This document shows positions 49,168 to 58,354 of a DNA stretch of 64,000 nt, piece after piece. Position numbers and translations under genes: made by a program. Under the pieces are notes generated by a model. It ran no database searches. It worked only from the letters and a program-made list of their open reading frames with translations, and was not told the DNA's origin. This DNA comes from Mediterraneibacter hominis (lineage in GTDB: Bacteria; Bacillota; Clostridia; Lachnospirales; Lachnospiraceae): contig NZ_JACOPF010000003.1 of NCBI RefSeq assembly GCF_014287475.1, forward strand, positions 1-64,000, given 5' to 3'. Every line of letters begins with the position of its first letter. Position 1 is the first letter of the stretch.

Positions 49168-50157
49168 ATGAAGATTTTTATATATGCAATGCGTGAGTTT
49201 GATGAACTGGATGTGGCAGAGAAGCTGAAAAAAGAGTATGGGATTGATTTTGAATGGAGCGCCCAATATCCGACTTTGGAAAATGCACATTTGGCGCAGG
49301 GGTGTGATGCGGTGAGCACCACGCCTTGTGAAATGGGCGCCGAGATTCTAGAAAGGTTTCATAGCCTGGGAGTAAAATACATCACGACCCGATCGATTGG
49401 ATATGACCATATTGATCTGAAGAGGGCGGGGGAACTCGGAATACGTGTAAGCAATACGAAATATGACCCGGACGGAGTTTCCAATTATACAGTCATGCTG
49501 ATTTTGATGTGCCTGCGGAACATGTTGTATATTTTAAAATGTGCGGAGGTACAGGATTATACCCTTAGAAAAAAAATAGGAAAAGATCTGGCTTCATGTA
49601 CGGTGGGAGTGATAGGGACTGGGCAGATTGGTGCGAATGTAGTGCGGAATCTTTCGGGATTTGGATGTAAAATATTAGCATATGATATATATGAAAAAGA
49701 GTATTTGCCCTGTGAATACGTTCCTCTGGAGGAACTGTACGAAAAGTCTGACATTATTACTATACATACACCGGCAACACCGGAGAGCCATCATATGATA
49801 AACGCACAGACGATAGCCCATATGAAAAAAGGAGCTATGCTGGTGAATTGTGCGAGGGGAAGTATGATTGATACAGATGCTCTGATTGAAGGTCTGGAAT
49901 CTGGTCAGATCGGAGGAGCAGCGCTGGACGTTTTGGAAAAAGAAGATGGTCTGTATTATTATAATCGCATGGGAGATGTGATTGAAAACCGGACAATGGC
50001 AATCCTTCGTTCCTTTCCTAATGTGATACTTTCTCCTCATACGGCATTTTATACGGATAAAGATGTAGAAAATATGATGCGGTACAATTTTGACAGCCTT
50101 TACCGTTTTGAAAATGGGCTGGAGAATCCTCTGGAAGTAAAGCTTCCTGCAAAATGA
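49168..50157 (+). CDS. D-2-hydroxyacid dehydrogenase, D-lactate dehydrogenase-like
   Basis: A 329-residue D-isomer dehydrogenase of the D-LDH/VanH type. Marks are IFIYAMREFDELDVAEKL at the start, GVKYITTRSIGYDHIDLKRAGELGIRVSNTKYDPDGVSNYTVMLILM, VGVIGTGQIGANVVRNLSGFGCKILAYD, INCARG-like LVNCARGSMIDTDALIEGL with the catalytic Arg, and SPHTAFYTDKDVENMMR with the His. It reduces a 2-keto acid, for example 2-oxobutyrate from the neighbouring lyase. The start at 49168 has AAAGGAGCC upstream. A terminator follows. Confidence 0.92.
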   Translation: MKIFIYAMREFDELDVAEKLKKEYGIDFEWSAQYPTLENAHLAQGCDAVSTTPCEMGAEILERFHSLGVKYITTRSIGYDHIDLKRAGELGIRVSNTKYDPDGVSNYTVMLILMCLRNMLYILKCAEVQDYTLRKKIGKDLASCTVGVIGTGQIGANVVRNLSGFGCKILAYDIYEKEYLPCEYVPLEELYEKSDIITIHTPATPESHHMINAQTIAHMKKGAMLVNCARGSMIDTDALIEGLESGQIGGAALDVLEKEDGLYYYNRMGDVIENRTMAILRSFPNVILSPHTAFYTDKDVENMMRYNFDSLYRFENGLENPLEVKLPAK

Positions 50158-50207
50158 CATATCTGAGAATTTGTCGTAAAACAAATGATAAAAATGGAAA
50201 GAATAAG

Positions 50208-50237
50208 ACCTCCTCGGACATAAAACTTCGGGGAGGT
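50208..50237 (+). terminator. intrinsic terminator after the 2-hydroxyacid dehydrogenase gene
   Basis: ACCTCCTCG at 50208-50216 pairs with CGGGGAGGT at 50229-50237 (one G-T), followed by TTTT. Confidence 0.85.
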
Positions 50238-50271
50238 TTTTATTGGGCTGAAGCTATATTGTAAAGTTATA

Positions 50272-50304
50272 TGTCTTGTCACTTGTAAAAACATATGTTA
50301 TAAT
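50272..50304 (+). promoter_or_regulatory. nadA promoter with overlapping NiaR-type site
   Basis: TTGTCA at 50276-50281 and TATAAT at 50299-50304 are 17 bases apart, and TG precedes the -10. The -35 box lies within TGTCTTGTCACTTGT (50272-50286), which resembles the NiaR/YrxA operators described for Firmicutes. The repressor gene niaR is the last gene of this operon, so nicotinate-dependent feedback is expected. The operator call is from memory of the motif. Confidence 0.6.
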
Positions 50305-50336
50305 GATGTGAATTCACGGGAAGGAAAAGGGACATT

Positions 50337-51242
50337 ATGACAATTATAGATGAAATAAACCGGTTGAAGAAAGAAAAGGACGCAGTAATCCTTGCGCATT
50401 ATTATGTAAACAGTGAAGTGCAGGAAATTGCGGATTATATCGGAGATTCTTTTTATTTAAGCAAAGTGGCCGTAACTTTAACGGAAAAGACAATTGTTTT
50501 TTGTGGGGTCTCTTTTATGGGAGAGAGCGCAAAGATTTTAAATCCTGAGAAAACAGTACTGATGCCGGATAGAGAAGCAGATTGCGCAATGGCACATATG
50601 GCAGACGAGAAAATGATCCAAAAAATCAGGGCAGAATATACAGATCTGGCGGTAGTCTGTTACATTAATTCTACGGCGGAGCTGAAGCAATACGCGGATG
50701 TCTGTGTGACTTCGGCAAATGCGGTAAAAATAGTAAAAGGACTTCCAAATAAACATATATTTTTTATACCAGATAGAAATCTGGCACACTATGTTGCTTC
50801 GCAGGTTCCAGATAAACATTTTATATATAATGACGGTTTCTGTCCGATCCATGAAAAAATGAGAAAAAAAGAGATTGAGAACTTAAAAGTACTTCATCCA
50901 CAGGCTGAAATTCTTACTCATCCGGAGTGCCCGCAGGAGATTTTAGAATTGTCAGATTATATAGGAAGCACGTCTGGTATCATTGTCCATGCAGGGCGGA
51001 GCAGCTGTAAAGAGTTTATTGTCTGCACAGAGGAAGGAGTGCGGTATATGTTGGAAAAAGAAAACCCTGGAAAGACATTTTATTTTACAGAGACTGTGCC
51101 GGTTTGCCAGGACATGAAAGAAATTACCCTGGAGAAAATCAGGCGGGTACTTGAAACGGGAGAAAATGAAATACATATGTCAAAGGAGGCTGTAGCAGCA
51201 TGTAAAAAGCCTCTCAAACGTATGCTGGAGCTGGCAAAATAG
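50337..51242 (+). CDS. nadA: quinolinate synthase A
   Basis: A 301-residue NadA, which condenses iminoaspartate with dihydroxyacetone phosphate to quinolinate using a [4Fe-4S] cluster. Marks are AVILAHYYVNSEVQEIADYIGDSFYLSK, TIVFCGVSFMGESAKILNPEKTVLMPDREADCAMA, VCYINSTAELKQYADVCVTSANA, FIPDRNLAHYVASQV, HPECPQEILELSDYIGSTSGI and TEEGVRYMLEKENPGKTFY. The three cluster cysteines are visible in those segments. The start at 50337 has GGAAGGAAAAGG upstream. It is first in nadA-nadB-nadC-niaR. Confidence 0.96.
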   Translation: MTIIDEINRLKKEKDAVILAHYYVNSEVQEIADYIGDSFYLSKVAVTLTEKTIVFCGVSFMGESAKILNPEKTVLMPDREADCAMAHMADEKMIQKIRAEYTDLAVVCYINSTAELKQYADVCVTSANAVKIVKGLPNKHIFFIPDRNLAHYVASQVPDKHFIYNDGFCPIHEKMRKKEIENLKVLHPQAEILTHPECPQEILELSDYIGSTSGIIVHAGRSSCKEFIVCTEEGVRYMLEKENPGKTFYFTETVPVCQDMKEITLEKIRRVLETGENEIHMSKEAVAACKKPLKRMLELAK

Positions 51243-51260
51243 ATAATGGGAGATAAGAAG

Positions 51261-52448
51261 ATGAAATTAAACGCAGATGTGGTGATTGTGGGTACAGGGG
51301 TGGCAGGGCTGTTTGGTGCCTTGAATCTGCCTTCGGATAAACAGGTTATCATGCTGACAAAATCAGATATAGAAAGCAGCGATTCCTTCCTTGCCCAGGG
51401 CGGAATCTGTGTACTGCGTGATGAAAATGACTATGCCGCATATTTTGAGGATACAATGAAAGCAGGGCATTATGAAAACAGGAAAGAATCTGTCGATATT
51501 ATGATAAGAAGTTCCAGGGAAATTATTGAAGATCTGGTTGCCAGCGGTGTTGAATTTGAAAAGAGGAATGGAAAATTCGTATACACAAGAGAGGGTGCAC
51601 ACTCCAGGCCGCGCATACTTTTCCATGAGGATATTACAGGAAAAGAGATTACGGGAAAGCTGCTTAAGAGAGTAAAAGAACTTGAAAATGTACAGATTTT
51701 CGAGTACACTACTATGACAGATATTATTGAAAAAAACAGAAGATGTGAGGGCGTATATGCTGTCAATGAGAAATGGGGAGAAATAGAGATCTATGCAGAC
51801 TACACTATTCTGGCGAGTGGCGGGATTGGCGGTCTGTATAAACATTCTACGAATTTTCCACATCTGACGGGAGACGCGGTAGAGATTTCTAAAAAGCATG
51901 GAATACGTCTGGAAAATTTGGATTATGTACAGATTCATCCAACGACTTTATATTCGAAGAAACCAGGCAGAAGATTTTTGATTTCTGAGTCTGTCAGAGG
52001 AGAGGGAGCAGTACTGTATAATAAAGATAAGAAACGATTTGTAGATGAATTGCTTCCGCGGGATATAGTAACAAAGGCGATTCGTGAGCAGATGAAAAAA
52101 GACGGTACAGAGCATGTATGGCTCTCTATGGAAAAGATTGACAAAGAGACGATCTTGAAGCATTTCCCGAATATATATGAACACTGTCTGGAAGAAGGCT
52201 ATGATGTGACAAAGGAATGTATACCGGTTGTTCCGGCACAGCATTATTTTATGGGCGGAATCTGGGTGGATGTAAATAGCCGGACATCGATGGAACAGCT
52301 GTTTGCCGTTGGAGAGACGAGCTGCAACGGCGTACACGGAGCAAATCGGTTAGCAAGCAATTCCCTGCTGGAGAGCCTCGTATTTGCGAAGCGCGCGGCA
52401 CAAAAAATCACAGAGTGTTACAGACAGGAAGCAAAAGAGAGCGCGTAA
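51261..52448 (+). CDS. nadB: L-aspartate oxidase, short clostridial form
   Basis: A 395-residue FAD flavoprotein that oxidises L-aspartate to iminoaspartate. The FAD motif VVIVGTGVAGLFGALNLP opens it, with SDSFLAQGGICVLRDENDY, TREGAHSRPRILFHEDITGKEITGKLL, ILASGGIGGLYKHSTNFPHLTGDAVEISKKHGIRLENLDYVQIHPTTL, PAQHYFMGGIWVD, and GETSCNGVHGANRLASNSLLESLVFAKRAA. Standard NadB has about 530 residues; this lacks the C-terminal helical domain. The start at 51261 has GGGAG 8 bases upstream; an in-frame ATG at 51246 has no site. Confidence 0.94.
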   Translation: MKLNADVVIVGTGVAGLFGALNLPSDKQVIMLTKSDIESSDSFLAQGGICVLRDENDYAAYFEDTMKAGHYENRKESVDIMIRSSREIIEDLVASGVEFEKRNGKFVYTREGAHSRPRILFHEDITGKEITGKLLKRVKELENVQIFEYTTMTDIIEKNRRCEGVYAVNEKWGEIEIYADYTILASGGIGGLYKHSTNFPHLTGDAVEISKKHGIRLENLDYVQIHPTTLYSKKPGRRFLISESVRGEGAVLYNKDKKRFVDELLPRDIVTKAIREQMKKDGTEHVWLSMEKIDKETILKHFPNIYEHCLEEGYDVTKECIPVVPAQHYFMGGIWVDVNSRTSMEQLFAVGETSCNGVHGANRLASNSLLESLVFAKRAAQKITECYRQEAKESA

Positions 52449-52484
52449 GTTTCTTTAAGTATATAGAAGGAAAGGAAAGAAAAA

Positions 52485-53336
52485 ATGAATAAGATTACAA
52501 TGACGCTTCAGGCAGACCACTTGATATTAGAAGCATTAAAAGAAGATATTTCCAGTGAGGATGTAAGTACAAATGCAGTGATGAAGGAGGCTGTAACAGG
52601 AGAAGTAGAATTAATCTGCAAACAGGATGGTATTGCAGCGGGGCTGGATGTATTCAAAAGGGTATTCGAGCTTTTGGATGCAGAAACGAAAGTAGAATTT
52701 TATTGTAAAGACGGAGAGGAAGTGCGAAATGGGCAGCGAATGGGAAAGGTAGTCGGTGATATACGGGTACTTTTATCCGGAGAAAGAGTCGCATTGAATT
52801 TTCTTCAGAGAATGTGTGGGATTGCTACCTATACACACGCAGTAGCGGCTTTATTGAAAGGAAGCAGAACAAAGCTTCTGGATACGAGAAAGACGACCCC
52901 GAATATGCGGATTTTTGAAAAGTATGCAGTACGTGTGGGAGGCGGATACAATCATCGCTATAATTTGTCAGATGGAGTACTGCTAAAAGATAATCATATC
53001 GGGGCAGCAGGGAGTGTAACAAAAGCAGTAAAGATGGCAAGAGAATACGCACCGTTTGTAAGAAAAATAGAGGTAGAGGCAGAAAATCTGGATATGGTAC
53101 GCGAGGCGGTTGAGGCAGGAGCAGACATCATTATGTTGGATAATATGTCGGCAGAGGATATGGCAGAGGCGATCAAAATTATAGACGGCAGAGCACAGAC
53201 AGAGTGTTCTGGAAATGTGACAAAGGAGAACATCAGCAGAATTGTAAATCTGGGAGTGGACTTTATTTCCAGCGGGGCATTGACCCATTCAGCGCCTATT
53301 CTGGATGTTTCTTTGAAAAACCTGCATGCAGTATAG
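52485..53336 (+). CDS. nadC: nicotinate-nucleotide pyrophosphorylase (quinolinate phosphoribosyltransferase)
   Basis: A 283-residue NadC, which turns quinolinate and PRPP into nicotinate mononucleotide. Marks are EDISSEDVSTNAVM, GERVALNFLQRMCGIATYTHAVAALLKGSRTKLLDTRKTTPNMRIFEKYAVRVGGGYNHRYNLSDGVLLKDNHI, VRKIEVEAENLDMVREAVEAGADIIMLDNMSAEDM, and TECSGNVTKENISRIVNLGVDFISSGALTHSAP. It is the third gene of the NAD operon, 36 bases after nadB. Confidence 0.96.
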   Translation: MNKITMTLQADHLILEALKEDISSEDVSTNAVMKEAVTGEVELICKQDGIAAGLDVFKRVFELLDAETKVEFYCKDGEEVRNGQRMGKVVGDIRVLLSGERVALNFLQRMCGIATYTHAVAALLKGSRTKLLDTRKTTPNMRIFEKYAVRVGGGYNHRYNLSDGVLLKDNHIGAAGSVTKAVKMAREYAPFVRKIEVEAENLDMVREAVEAGADIIMLDNMSAEDMAEAIKIIDGRAQTECSGNVTKENISRIVNLGVDFISSGALTHSAPILDVSLKNLHAV

Positions 53337-53374
53337 AAAAAAGTATTATATAAGTAAGGAAAGGAAAAGAACAG

Positions 53375-53899
53375 ATGACTGGACAGGAAAGACGAAATGC
53401 AATTGTGGATCAAATTAAACAAAGTGGCGTTCCTGTGTCCGGAAAAAGACTGGCATCTGATTATCATGTGAGTCGTCAGGTAATTGTGCAGGACATCGCT
53501 CTGATACGTGCGGCAGGACATGATATTATTTCTACGAACAGGGGATACATTTTGAATGAGCCTTATCGTGTGAGCCGGACGTTTAAGGTTCAGCATACAG
53601 ATGAGCATCTGGAAGAGGAACTGTTTTCAATTGTAGATCTCGGAGGCAGGATTCTAAATGTCATGGTAAATCATAAAGTTTATGGGCATTTAGAGGCAGA
53701 ACTTAATATCACATCCCGCCGGACGGCGCTTCGGTTTTTAGATGATATTAAGAGTGGAAAATCCAGTCCTCTGAAGAATATTACCTCCAATTACCATTAT
53801 CATACCGTTGAAGCAGACAGCGAGGAAACATTGGACGTGATAGAAGAAATGCTGGCACAAAAAGGGTTCCTGATTGAACAGGACTTAGTGGAAGTATAG
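53375..53899 (+). CDS. niaR: NiaR-family NAD biosynthesis repressor
   Basis: A 174-residue regulator. The N-terminal winged helix is RRNAIVDQIKQSGVPVSGKRLASDYHVSRQVIVQDIALIRAAGHDIISTNRGYIL. The C-terminal 3H domain, named for three histidines, has VMVNHKVYGHLEAELNITSRRTALRFLDDIKSGKSSPLKNITSNYHYHTVEADSEE. NiaR (YrxA) binds nicotinate and represses NAD synthesis genes. It is the last gene of the operon it probably controls, and a terminator follows. Confidence 0.95.
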   Translation: MTGQERRNAIVDQIKQSGVPVSGKRLASDYHVSRQVIVQDIALIRAAGHDIISTNRGYILNEPYRVSRTFKVQHTDEHLEEELFSIVDLGGRILNVMVNHKVYGHLEAELNITSRRTALRFLDDIKSGKSSPLKNITSNYHYHTVEADSEETLDVIEEMLAQKGFLIEQDLVEV

Positions 53900-53922
53900 C
53901 TCCTGTGGCGATTATAAGAAAT

Positions 53923-53949
53923 AAAGAGCTCCGATTGAGGAACTCTTTT
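53923..53949 (+). terminator. intrinsic terminator after niaR
   Basis: AAAGAGCTCC pairs with GGAACTCTTT (one C-A mismatch) around a six-base loop, followed by T8. Confidence 0.8.
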
Positions 53950-54094
53950 TTTTACTCATTAAAAAATAGGAGTAGTAAAATGCAGTAAAATATGACATGC
54001 CGGCAAATAAAAGGCGTCTGTTTTAAATGTTGCGGGATTTGACAGATTGCTTTACAATGTATAATTGTAGCAAAAGGTTTTAAGAGGTGTCATA

Positions 54095-55264
54095 ATGGAA
54101 TATTTGGGTAAGATATTAGAAGAAGCTTTAGATAGATATTTTATACGTGCTGTGATAAGTAATCCAAGAGAAAAAGAGGGAATACGAAAGGTAAAGGTAC
54201 GTCCGGTTGAAAAGAAAGACACATTTTATTTCCAGTTTGAGGCATATACAAAGACACAAGTATTTCACGAAAATTTAAGCGCTGAAAAGGCGGTGGAAAA
54301 GATACTCTTTTATATGAAGGAATTTAAACAGATGCAGATGATAAGCAAAATGACGGAGTATACAGTACTTGTGAGCAAAAAAGGGAAAGTAACTGTACAG
54401 AAAAGAAAGGCAGCAGATAATTTGCAGCAGATGGATTTTTCTCATAATAGAAGTAAAAAATATATACTGGAGGAAGGAAAGGCAGTCCCGTTTCTGATAG
54501 ATTTGGGAGTGATGACGAAGGAAGGGAAGATTGTACATGCAAAATTTGACAAATTCCGCCAGATTAACCGGTTTCTAGAATTTATCGCGGATATTCTTCC
54601 CCAGCTTGATAAGGATAGGGAAATAACGATTCTAGATTTTGGGTGCGGCAAGTCTTATCTGACGTTTGCAATTTATTATTATCTGCATGAATTAAAAGGA
54701 TATGACATAAAAATTATAGGACTGGATCTGAAAACAGAAGTGATTGAACATTGCAGCTCTTTAGCACAGAAATATGGCTATAAGAAGCTGTCATTTTTGA
54801 AGGGGGATATTGCGGATTATGAGGGTGTGACTGCTATAGATATGGTTGTGACGCTTCATGCCTGTGATACGGCTACAGACTATGCCCTGGCAAAGGCGGT
54901 CGGATGGAATGCGAAGGTGATTCTTTCTGTACCATGCTGCCAGCATGAATTAAACAGACAGATAGACAATAAAGCACTTAGTCCGATTCTGGATTATGGA
55001 CTTTTAAAAGAGCGTATGGCGGCGTTAGTCACAGATGGACTTAGGGCAAAATATCTGCAACGAGAAGGATATGAGACTCAGATATTGGAGTTTATTGACA
55101 TGGAACATACACCGAAGAACATCTTGATACGTGCAGTGCAAAGGAAGCAAAGAAATGGAAACAGCAAAGAGATAAAAGCCGGAAATGAAATTAGAAGCTG
55201 CGAGGAATTGCTCTGTGTACATCCAGTTCTAGGCAAGTTGCTTAACAGTAAGAAGGAGAAATAA
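54095..55264 (+). CDS. class I SAM-dependent methyltransferase, Methyltransf_32-like
   Basis: A 389-residue methyltransferase. The N-terminal 160 residues bear basic and strand-rich segments (KVRPVEKKDTFYFQFEAYTKTQVFHENLS; FDKFRQINRFLEFI). SAM motif I is ITILDFGCGKSYLTFAIYYYL near residues 184-204, with IIGLDLKTEVIEHC, FLKGDIADYEG, and VTLHACDTATDYALAKAVGWNAKVILSVPCCQHELNRQI, the usual core of this family. The target is probably RNA but is unknown. The gene ends directly at the next ATG. Confidence 0.87.
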   Translation: MEYLGKILEEALDRYFIRAVISNPREKEGIRKVKVRPVEKKDTFYFQFEAYTKTQVFHENLSAEKAVEKILFYMKEFKQMQMISKMTEYTVLVSKKGKVTVQKRKAADNLQQMDFSHNRSKKYILEEGKAVPFLIDLGVMTKEGKIVHAKFDKFRQINRFLEFIADILPQLDKDREITILDFGCGKSYLTFAIYYYLHELKGYDIKIIGLDLKTEVIEHCSSLAQKYGYKKLSFLKGDIADYEGVTAIDMVVTLHACDTATDYALAKAVGWNAKVILSVPCCQHELNRQIDNKALSPILDYGLLKERMAALVTDGLRAKYLQREGYETQILEFIDMEHTPKNILIRAVQRKQRNGNSKEIKAGNEIRSCEELLCVHPVLGKLLNSKKEK

Positions 55265-57703
55265 ATGAAGAAAAGACTGATAAAGGCAGGAGTGCTGTCT
55301 GTTGTTTTTCTGTCGGCGCTTGTGATTAGCAGCCTGATTATAAATAGAGGTACAGACGATGCTACTGTGGATTTAGGGGATCCTACACTTCCGCGGATAT
55401 ATTTTACAGTAGAAGGATATACAGTCAATACACTGTCTGGCTATGTAGAAGAGATGGATATTACCGCAATGCGGGATACGATTACTCCTCTGGATGTAAA
55501 TCAGTCCCTTACTATGGGGATTCAAACCGGAGAAATACCCGTAAAGCAGGTAAAGTATGAGGTTTATTCACTGGACGGAGAAGATGTGTATAAAACAGGC
55601 GAAGCAGAAGATATTCAAGAAAATGAGATGACGCTGGACTTAAGCGGCGCATTGGATGAAAATGTGCAGGAAGCAGTTTTGCGTATCATTTTAGTGACAG
55701 AAGAGGGGGAAAGCTATTATTATACACGGATAGAAAGGCAGGATGAGCTTTCAGTAAAGGAGTGCATACAATTTGCCCAGGATTTCCACAATAAGACGTT
55801 TGATGAAGCAAATGCAGGAGAGTTGAGCAGTTACCTTGAACCAGATGAGACGAGCGACAATACAACATACCAGACGGTAAATATCCACTCTGACATTACG
55901 CATATTTTATGGGGTGATTTAGCGCCGCGGATTTCCGGAGAGACGGAATGGAGTATCAAGGAAAGTAATACAGTATACACGTCGGTTCTCGCGAAATATC
56001 AGGTAACTTGTATCGGAGATACAGGCGCGGCAGAAACGTATAATATAAAAGAATTTTTCCGGGTACGGCTAAGCGAAGAAGAAATGTATCTGCTGGATTA
56101 TAACCGCAGTATGAATCAAGTGTTTGACGGAACGCAGAATGTGTTGGATGAGAATGGGATTTTATTAGGAATCGCTTCAGGCGACATTCCTTATGAGACA
56201 AACAGTAATGGTACAATACTTGCATTTGTACAGGAGAGAGATTTGTGGATTTATAACAGAGAAAAAGACGAACTTTCTCAGGTGTTTAGTTTTGCGAATA
56301 AGGAAGGGTATGATGTGCGCAGCAGGAATGACCAGCATGCAGTGCGTATTATAAGTATGGAAGAAAATGGAAGTACGGTATTTGCGGTATATGGATATAT
56401 GAACCGGGGCATGCACGAGGGAGAAGTCGGCGTCGCAGTGTATTATTATAATAGCGGGAAAAACGCGGTAGAAGAAAAGGCGTTTATCCCAAGTACGAAA
56501 TCATTTGCAATAGCGGAAGATGAGTTTGGCAAAATGGTATACTACAACAATGAACAGGAATTGCTGTTTGTACTGGCAGGAGGAACTCTGTACCAGATAA
56601 ATCTGGAAGACGACAAACAGACAATACTGGCAGAGGAATTGGAAGAAGGTCAATATACTGTATCGGAGGACGGGCATCTGCTTGCATACCAGACCAGCGG
56701 CTCTTTGAACAGTGCAGCAGAAATAAAAGTTCAAAATTTATCAACCGGAGACGAGTATACGATCGAAGCACCGGAAGGAGATGCGATTCGTCCACTGGGA
56801 TTTGTCGCGAATGATTTTATATATGGTAAGCTTCATCCAGAGGACTCTGGAAAATCAGTGTCCGGAGAAGAGATAGCTCCAATGTATGAATTGGAAATTC
56901 GAGATGTTGAAAACAAAGCAGTAAAAAATTATTCCGCTGAAGGGACGTTTATTTCAGATATCCTTGTGGAAGAAAATCTGGTGACGATTAATCGGGTTGT
57001 AAAAAGTGGAGAGGTTTATCATGCATCAAGTCCGGATTATATTACAAATAATGAAGAAAGAAAGGACAGAAAGGTTACTCTTGAAACGGTCATAACGGAT
57101 TTAAAAGAGACGCAGATAAGGTTTACATTTAATGAAGAGTTAAAAAGTGAGTCTCCGAAAATTCTTCGTGCAAACCAGATCTTGAAGGAGCGTCCAATTA
57201 CAATTAGTCTAAGTGACAAGAGTAAGTCGGAGAAGTTCTATGTATACGGTGTAGGCGAATTAGCAGCCATATATGATAAAGCAGGATATGCGATTCAAAA
57301 GGCGGAGCAGGTCTCTGGAGTCGTAATCTCGTCCAATCAGACATATATATGGGAAAAAGGGAACAGAGATCTTGTCTACTATACAGAGGCAGGCGCATTT
57401 GAAAAAGGAGAAGGAGAGACTTCTTTAGAAGCTTGTGAAAGATATATGGGGGAGTATGCTCCGGAGGCGAAAAAGATAGATTTGACGGGCTGTACCTTGA
57501 ATCAGGTATTATATGTGATCAATAAGGGATGCCCGGTTATCGCGCTGACAGATTCCAGCCATGCCATTCTCCTGACAGGGTATACTACAACAGACGTGAC
57601 TTATGTGGATCCAGATACAGGAGAAGAAAATACAGTGAGCGTCAATGATATGGAAGCTATGGCAAATGGCAGCGGAAATACATTTATTGGTTATGTACAT
57701 TGA
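55265..57703 (+). CDS. large exported protein of unknown function with C39-like C-terminus
   Basis: An 812-residue protein. A single N-terminal hydrophobic helix (about residues 7-27) anchors or exports it; there is no lipobox. The middle is strand-rich with repeated blade-like segments (DLWIYNREKDELSQVFSF, GTLYQINLEDDKQTILAEEL, GHLLAYQTSG), suggesting a beta-propeller. The end, TGCTLNQVLYVINKGCPVIALTDSSHAILLTGYTT...VTYVDPDTGEE, resembles the His/Asp half of a C39 cysteine peptidase, but the Cys-bearing half is not seen, so peptidase activity is doubtful. It abuts the methyltransferase gene and is probably co-transcribed with it. Confidence 0.7.
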   Translation: MKKRLIKAGVLSVVFLSALVISSLIINRGTDDATVDLGDPTLPRIYFTVEGYTVNTLSGYVEEMDITAMRDTITPLDVNQSLTMGIQTGEIPVKQVKYEVYSLDGEDVYKTGEAEDIQENEMTLDLSGALDENVQEAVLRIILVTEEGESYYYTRIERQDELSVKECIQFAQDFHNKTFDEANAGELSSYLEPDETSDNTTYQTVNIHSDITHILWGDLAPRISGETEWSIKESNTVYTSVLAKYQVTCIGDTGAAETYNIKEFFRVRLSEEEMYLLDYNRSMNQVFDGTQNVLDENGILLGIASGDIPYETNSNGTILAFVQERDLWIYNREKDELSQVFSFANKEGYDVRSRNDQHAVRIISMEENGSTVFAVYGYMNRGMHEGEVGVAVYYYNSGKNAVEEKAFIPSTKSFAIAEDEFGKMVYYNNEQELLFVLAGGTLYQINLEDDKQTILAEELEEGQYTVSEDGHLLAYQTSGSLNSAAEIKVQNLSTGDEYTIEAPEGDAIRPLGFVANDFIYGKLHPEDSGKSVSGEEIAPMYELEIRDVENKAVKNYSAEGTFISDILVEENLVTINRVVKSGEVYHASSPDYITNNEERKDRKVTLETVITDLKETQIRFTFNEELKSESPKILRANQILKERPITISLSDKSKSEKFYVYGVGELAAIYDKAGYAIQKAEQVSGVVISSNQTYIWEKGNRDLVYYTEAGAFEKGEGETSLEACERYMGEYAPEAKKIDLTGCTLNQVLYVINKGCPVIALTDSSHAILLTGYTTTDVTYVDPDTGEENTVSVNDMEAMANGSGNTFIGYVH

Positions 57704-57757
57704 CAGCAGAGTAGGAATTTATTCCTGATATTTTTTCTAAAAGAAAGAGATATAAGC

Positions 57758-57826
57758 AAAGCTTTCGTTACAGAAAACAAAGGTTTTATAAAAAAGAGAA
57801 ACCTTTGTTCCGTATACGAAAGCTTT
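57758..57826. terminator. long two-step bidirectional terminator hairpin
   Basis: AAAGCTTTCGT at 57758-57768 pairs with ACGAAAGCTTT at 57816-57826, and AACAAAGGTTT at 57776-57786 pairs with AAACCTTTGTT at 57799-57809 inside it. It lies between convergent genes, with a T-rich end on the right. Confidence 0.85.
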
Positions 57827-57846
57827 ATTTTTGTCTGGATTTATTT

Positions 57847-58347
57847 TTAAAACTTGCTTCTGAATAAAATATGTCTATATTTATTCAATGCTGTATAAAG
57901 TACGATTCCGAGAATACCGCAGGAAACAATTTCTCCGATTCCAACTGTCAGCATCATAAACGGAATGGGAAAAGGAAGCTGGTATCCATATTTCAGTACG
58001 AAGGGTACGATCAAAATATTGGAGACAATCGGAGGAAGAGGGGCGAGAAATTTGTTCAGACTGCGGATTTTCCATGTAAAAAACGCACCGATCAGAGTTG
58101 CCAGACTACCGAAAATAACATCTGGTATGATGCATCCGCCAAGAATATTACTGAGCAGACAGCCGATAAACAGTCCTGGAATTGCCGCAGGGGTAAATAC
58201 TGGAAGAATGGTCAGTGCCTCTGAGATACGGACTTGGACTTCTCCATAGGAAAAAGATGCGCCAAGCAGTGTGAGTACGGTGTAGATAGCGGCAATCATA
58301 GCCGCCTGTGCCATAAAAAGCACTTTGGTTTGCTGTAGATTCTTCAT
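57847..58347 (-). CDS. queT: QueT-family queuosine precursor transporter
   Basis: A 166-residue ECF-type S component with five or six hydrophobic helices. QueT marks are MAQAAMIAAIYTVLTLLGASFSYGEVQVRISEALTILPVFTPAAIPGLFIGCLLSNILGGCIIPDVIFGSLATLIGAFFTW and VSNILIVPFVLKYGY. It takes up a queuosine precursor (preQ1 or similar) for tRNA modification. A preQ1-I-type riboswitch overlaps its ribosome site. It stands alone between a terminator and the divergent PucR gene. Confidence 0.93.
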   Translation of the reverse strand: MKNLQQTKVLFMAQAAMIAAIYTVLTLLGASFSYGEVQVRISEALTILPVFTPAAIPGLFIGCLLSNILGGCIIPDVIFGSLATLIGAFFTWKIRSLNKFLAPLPPIVSNILIVPFVLKYGYQLPFPIPFMMLTVGIGEIVSCGILGIVLYTALNKYRHILFRSKF

Positions 58348-58354
58348 TTTTGTT

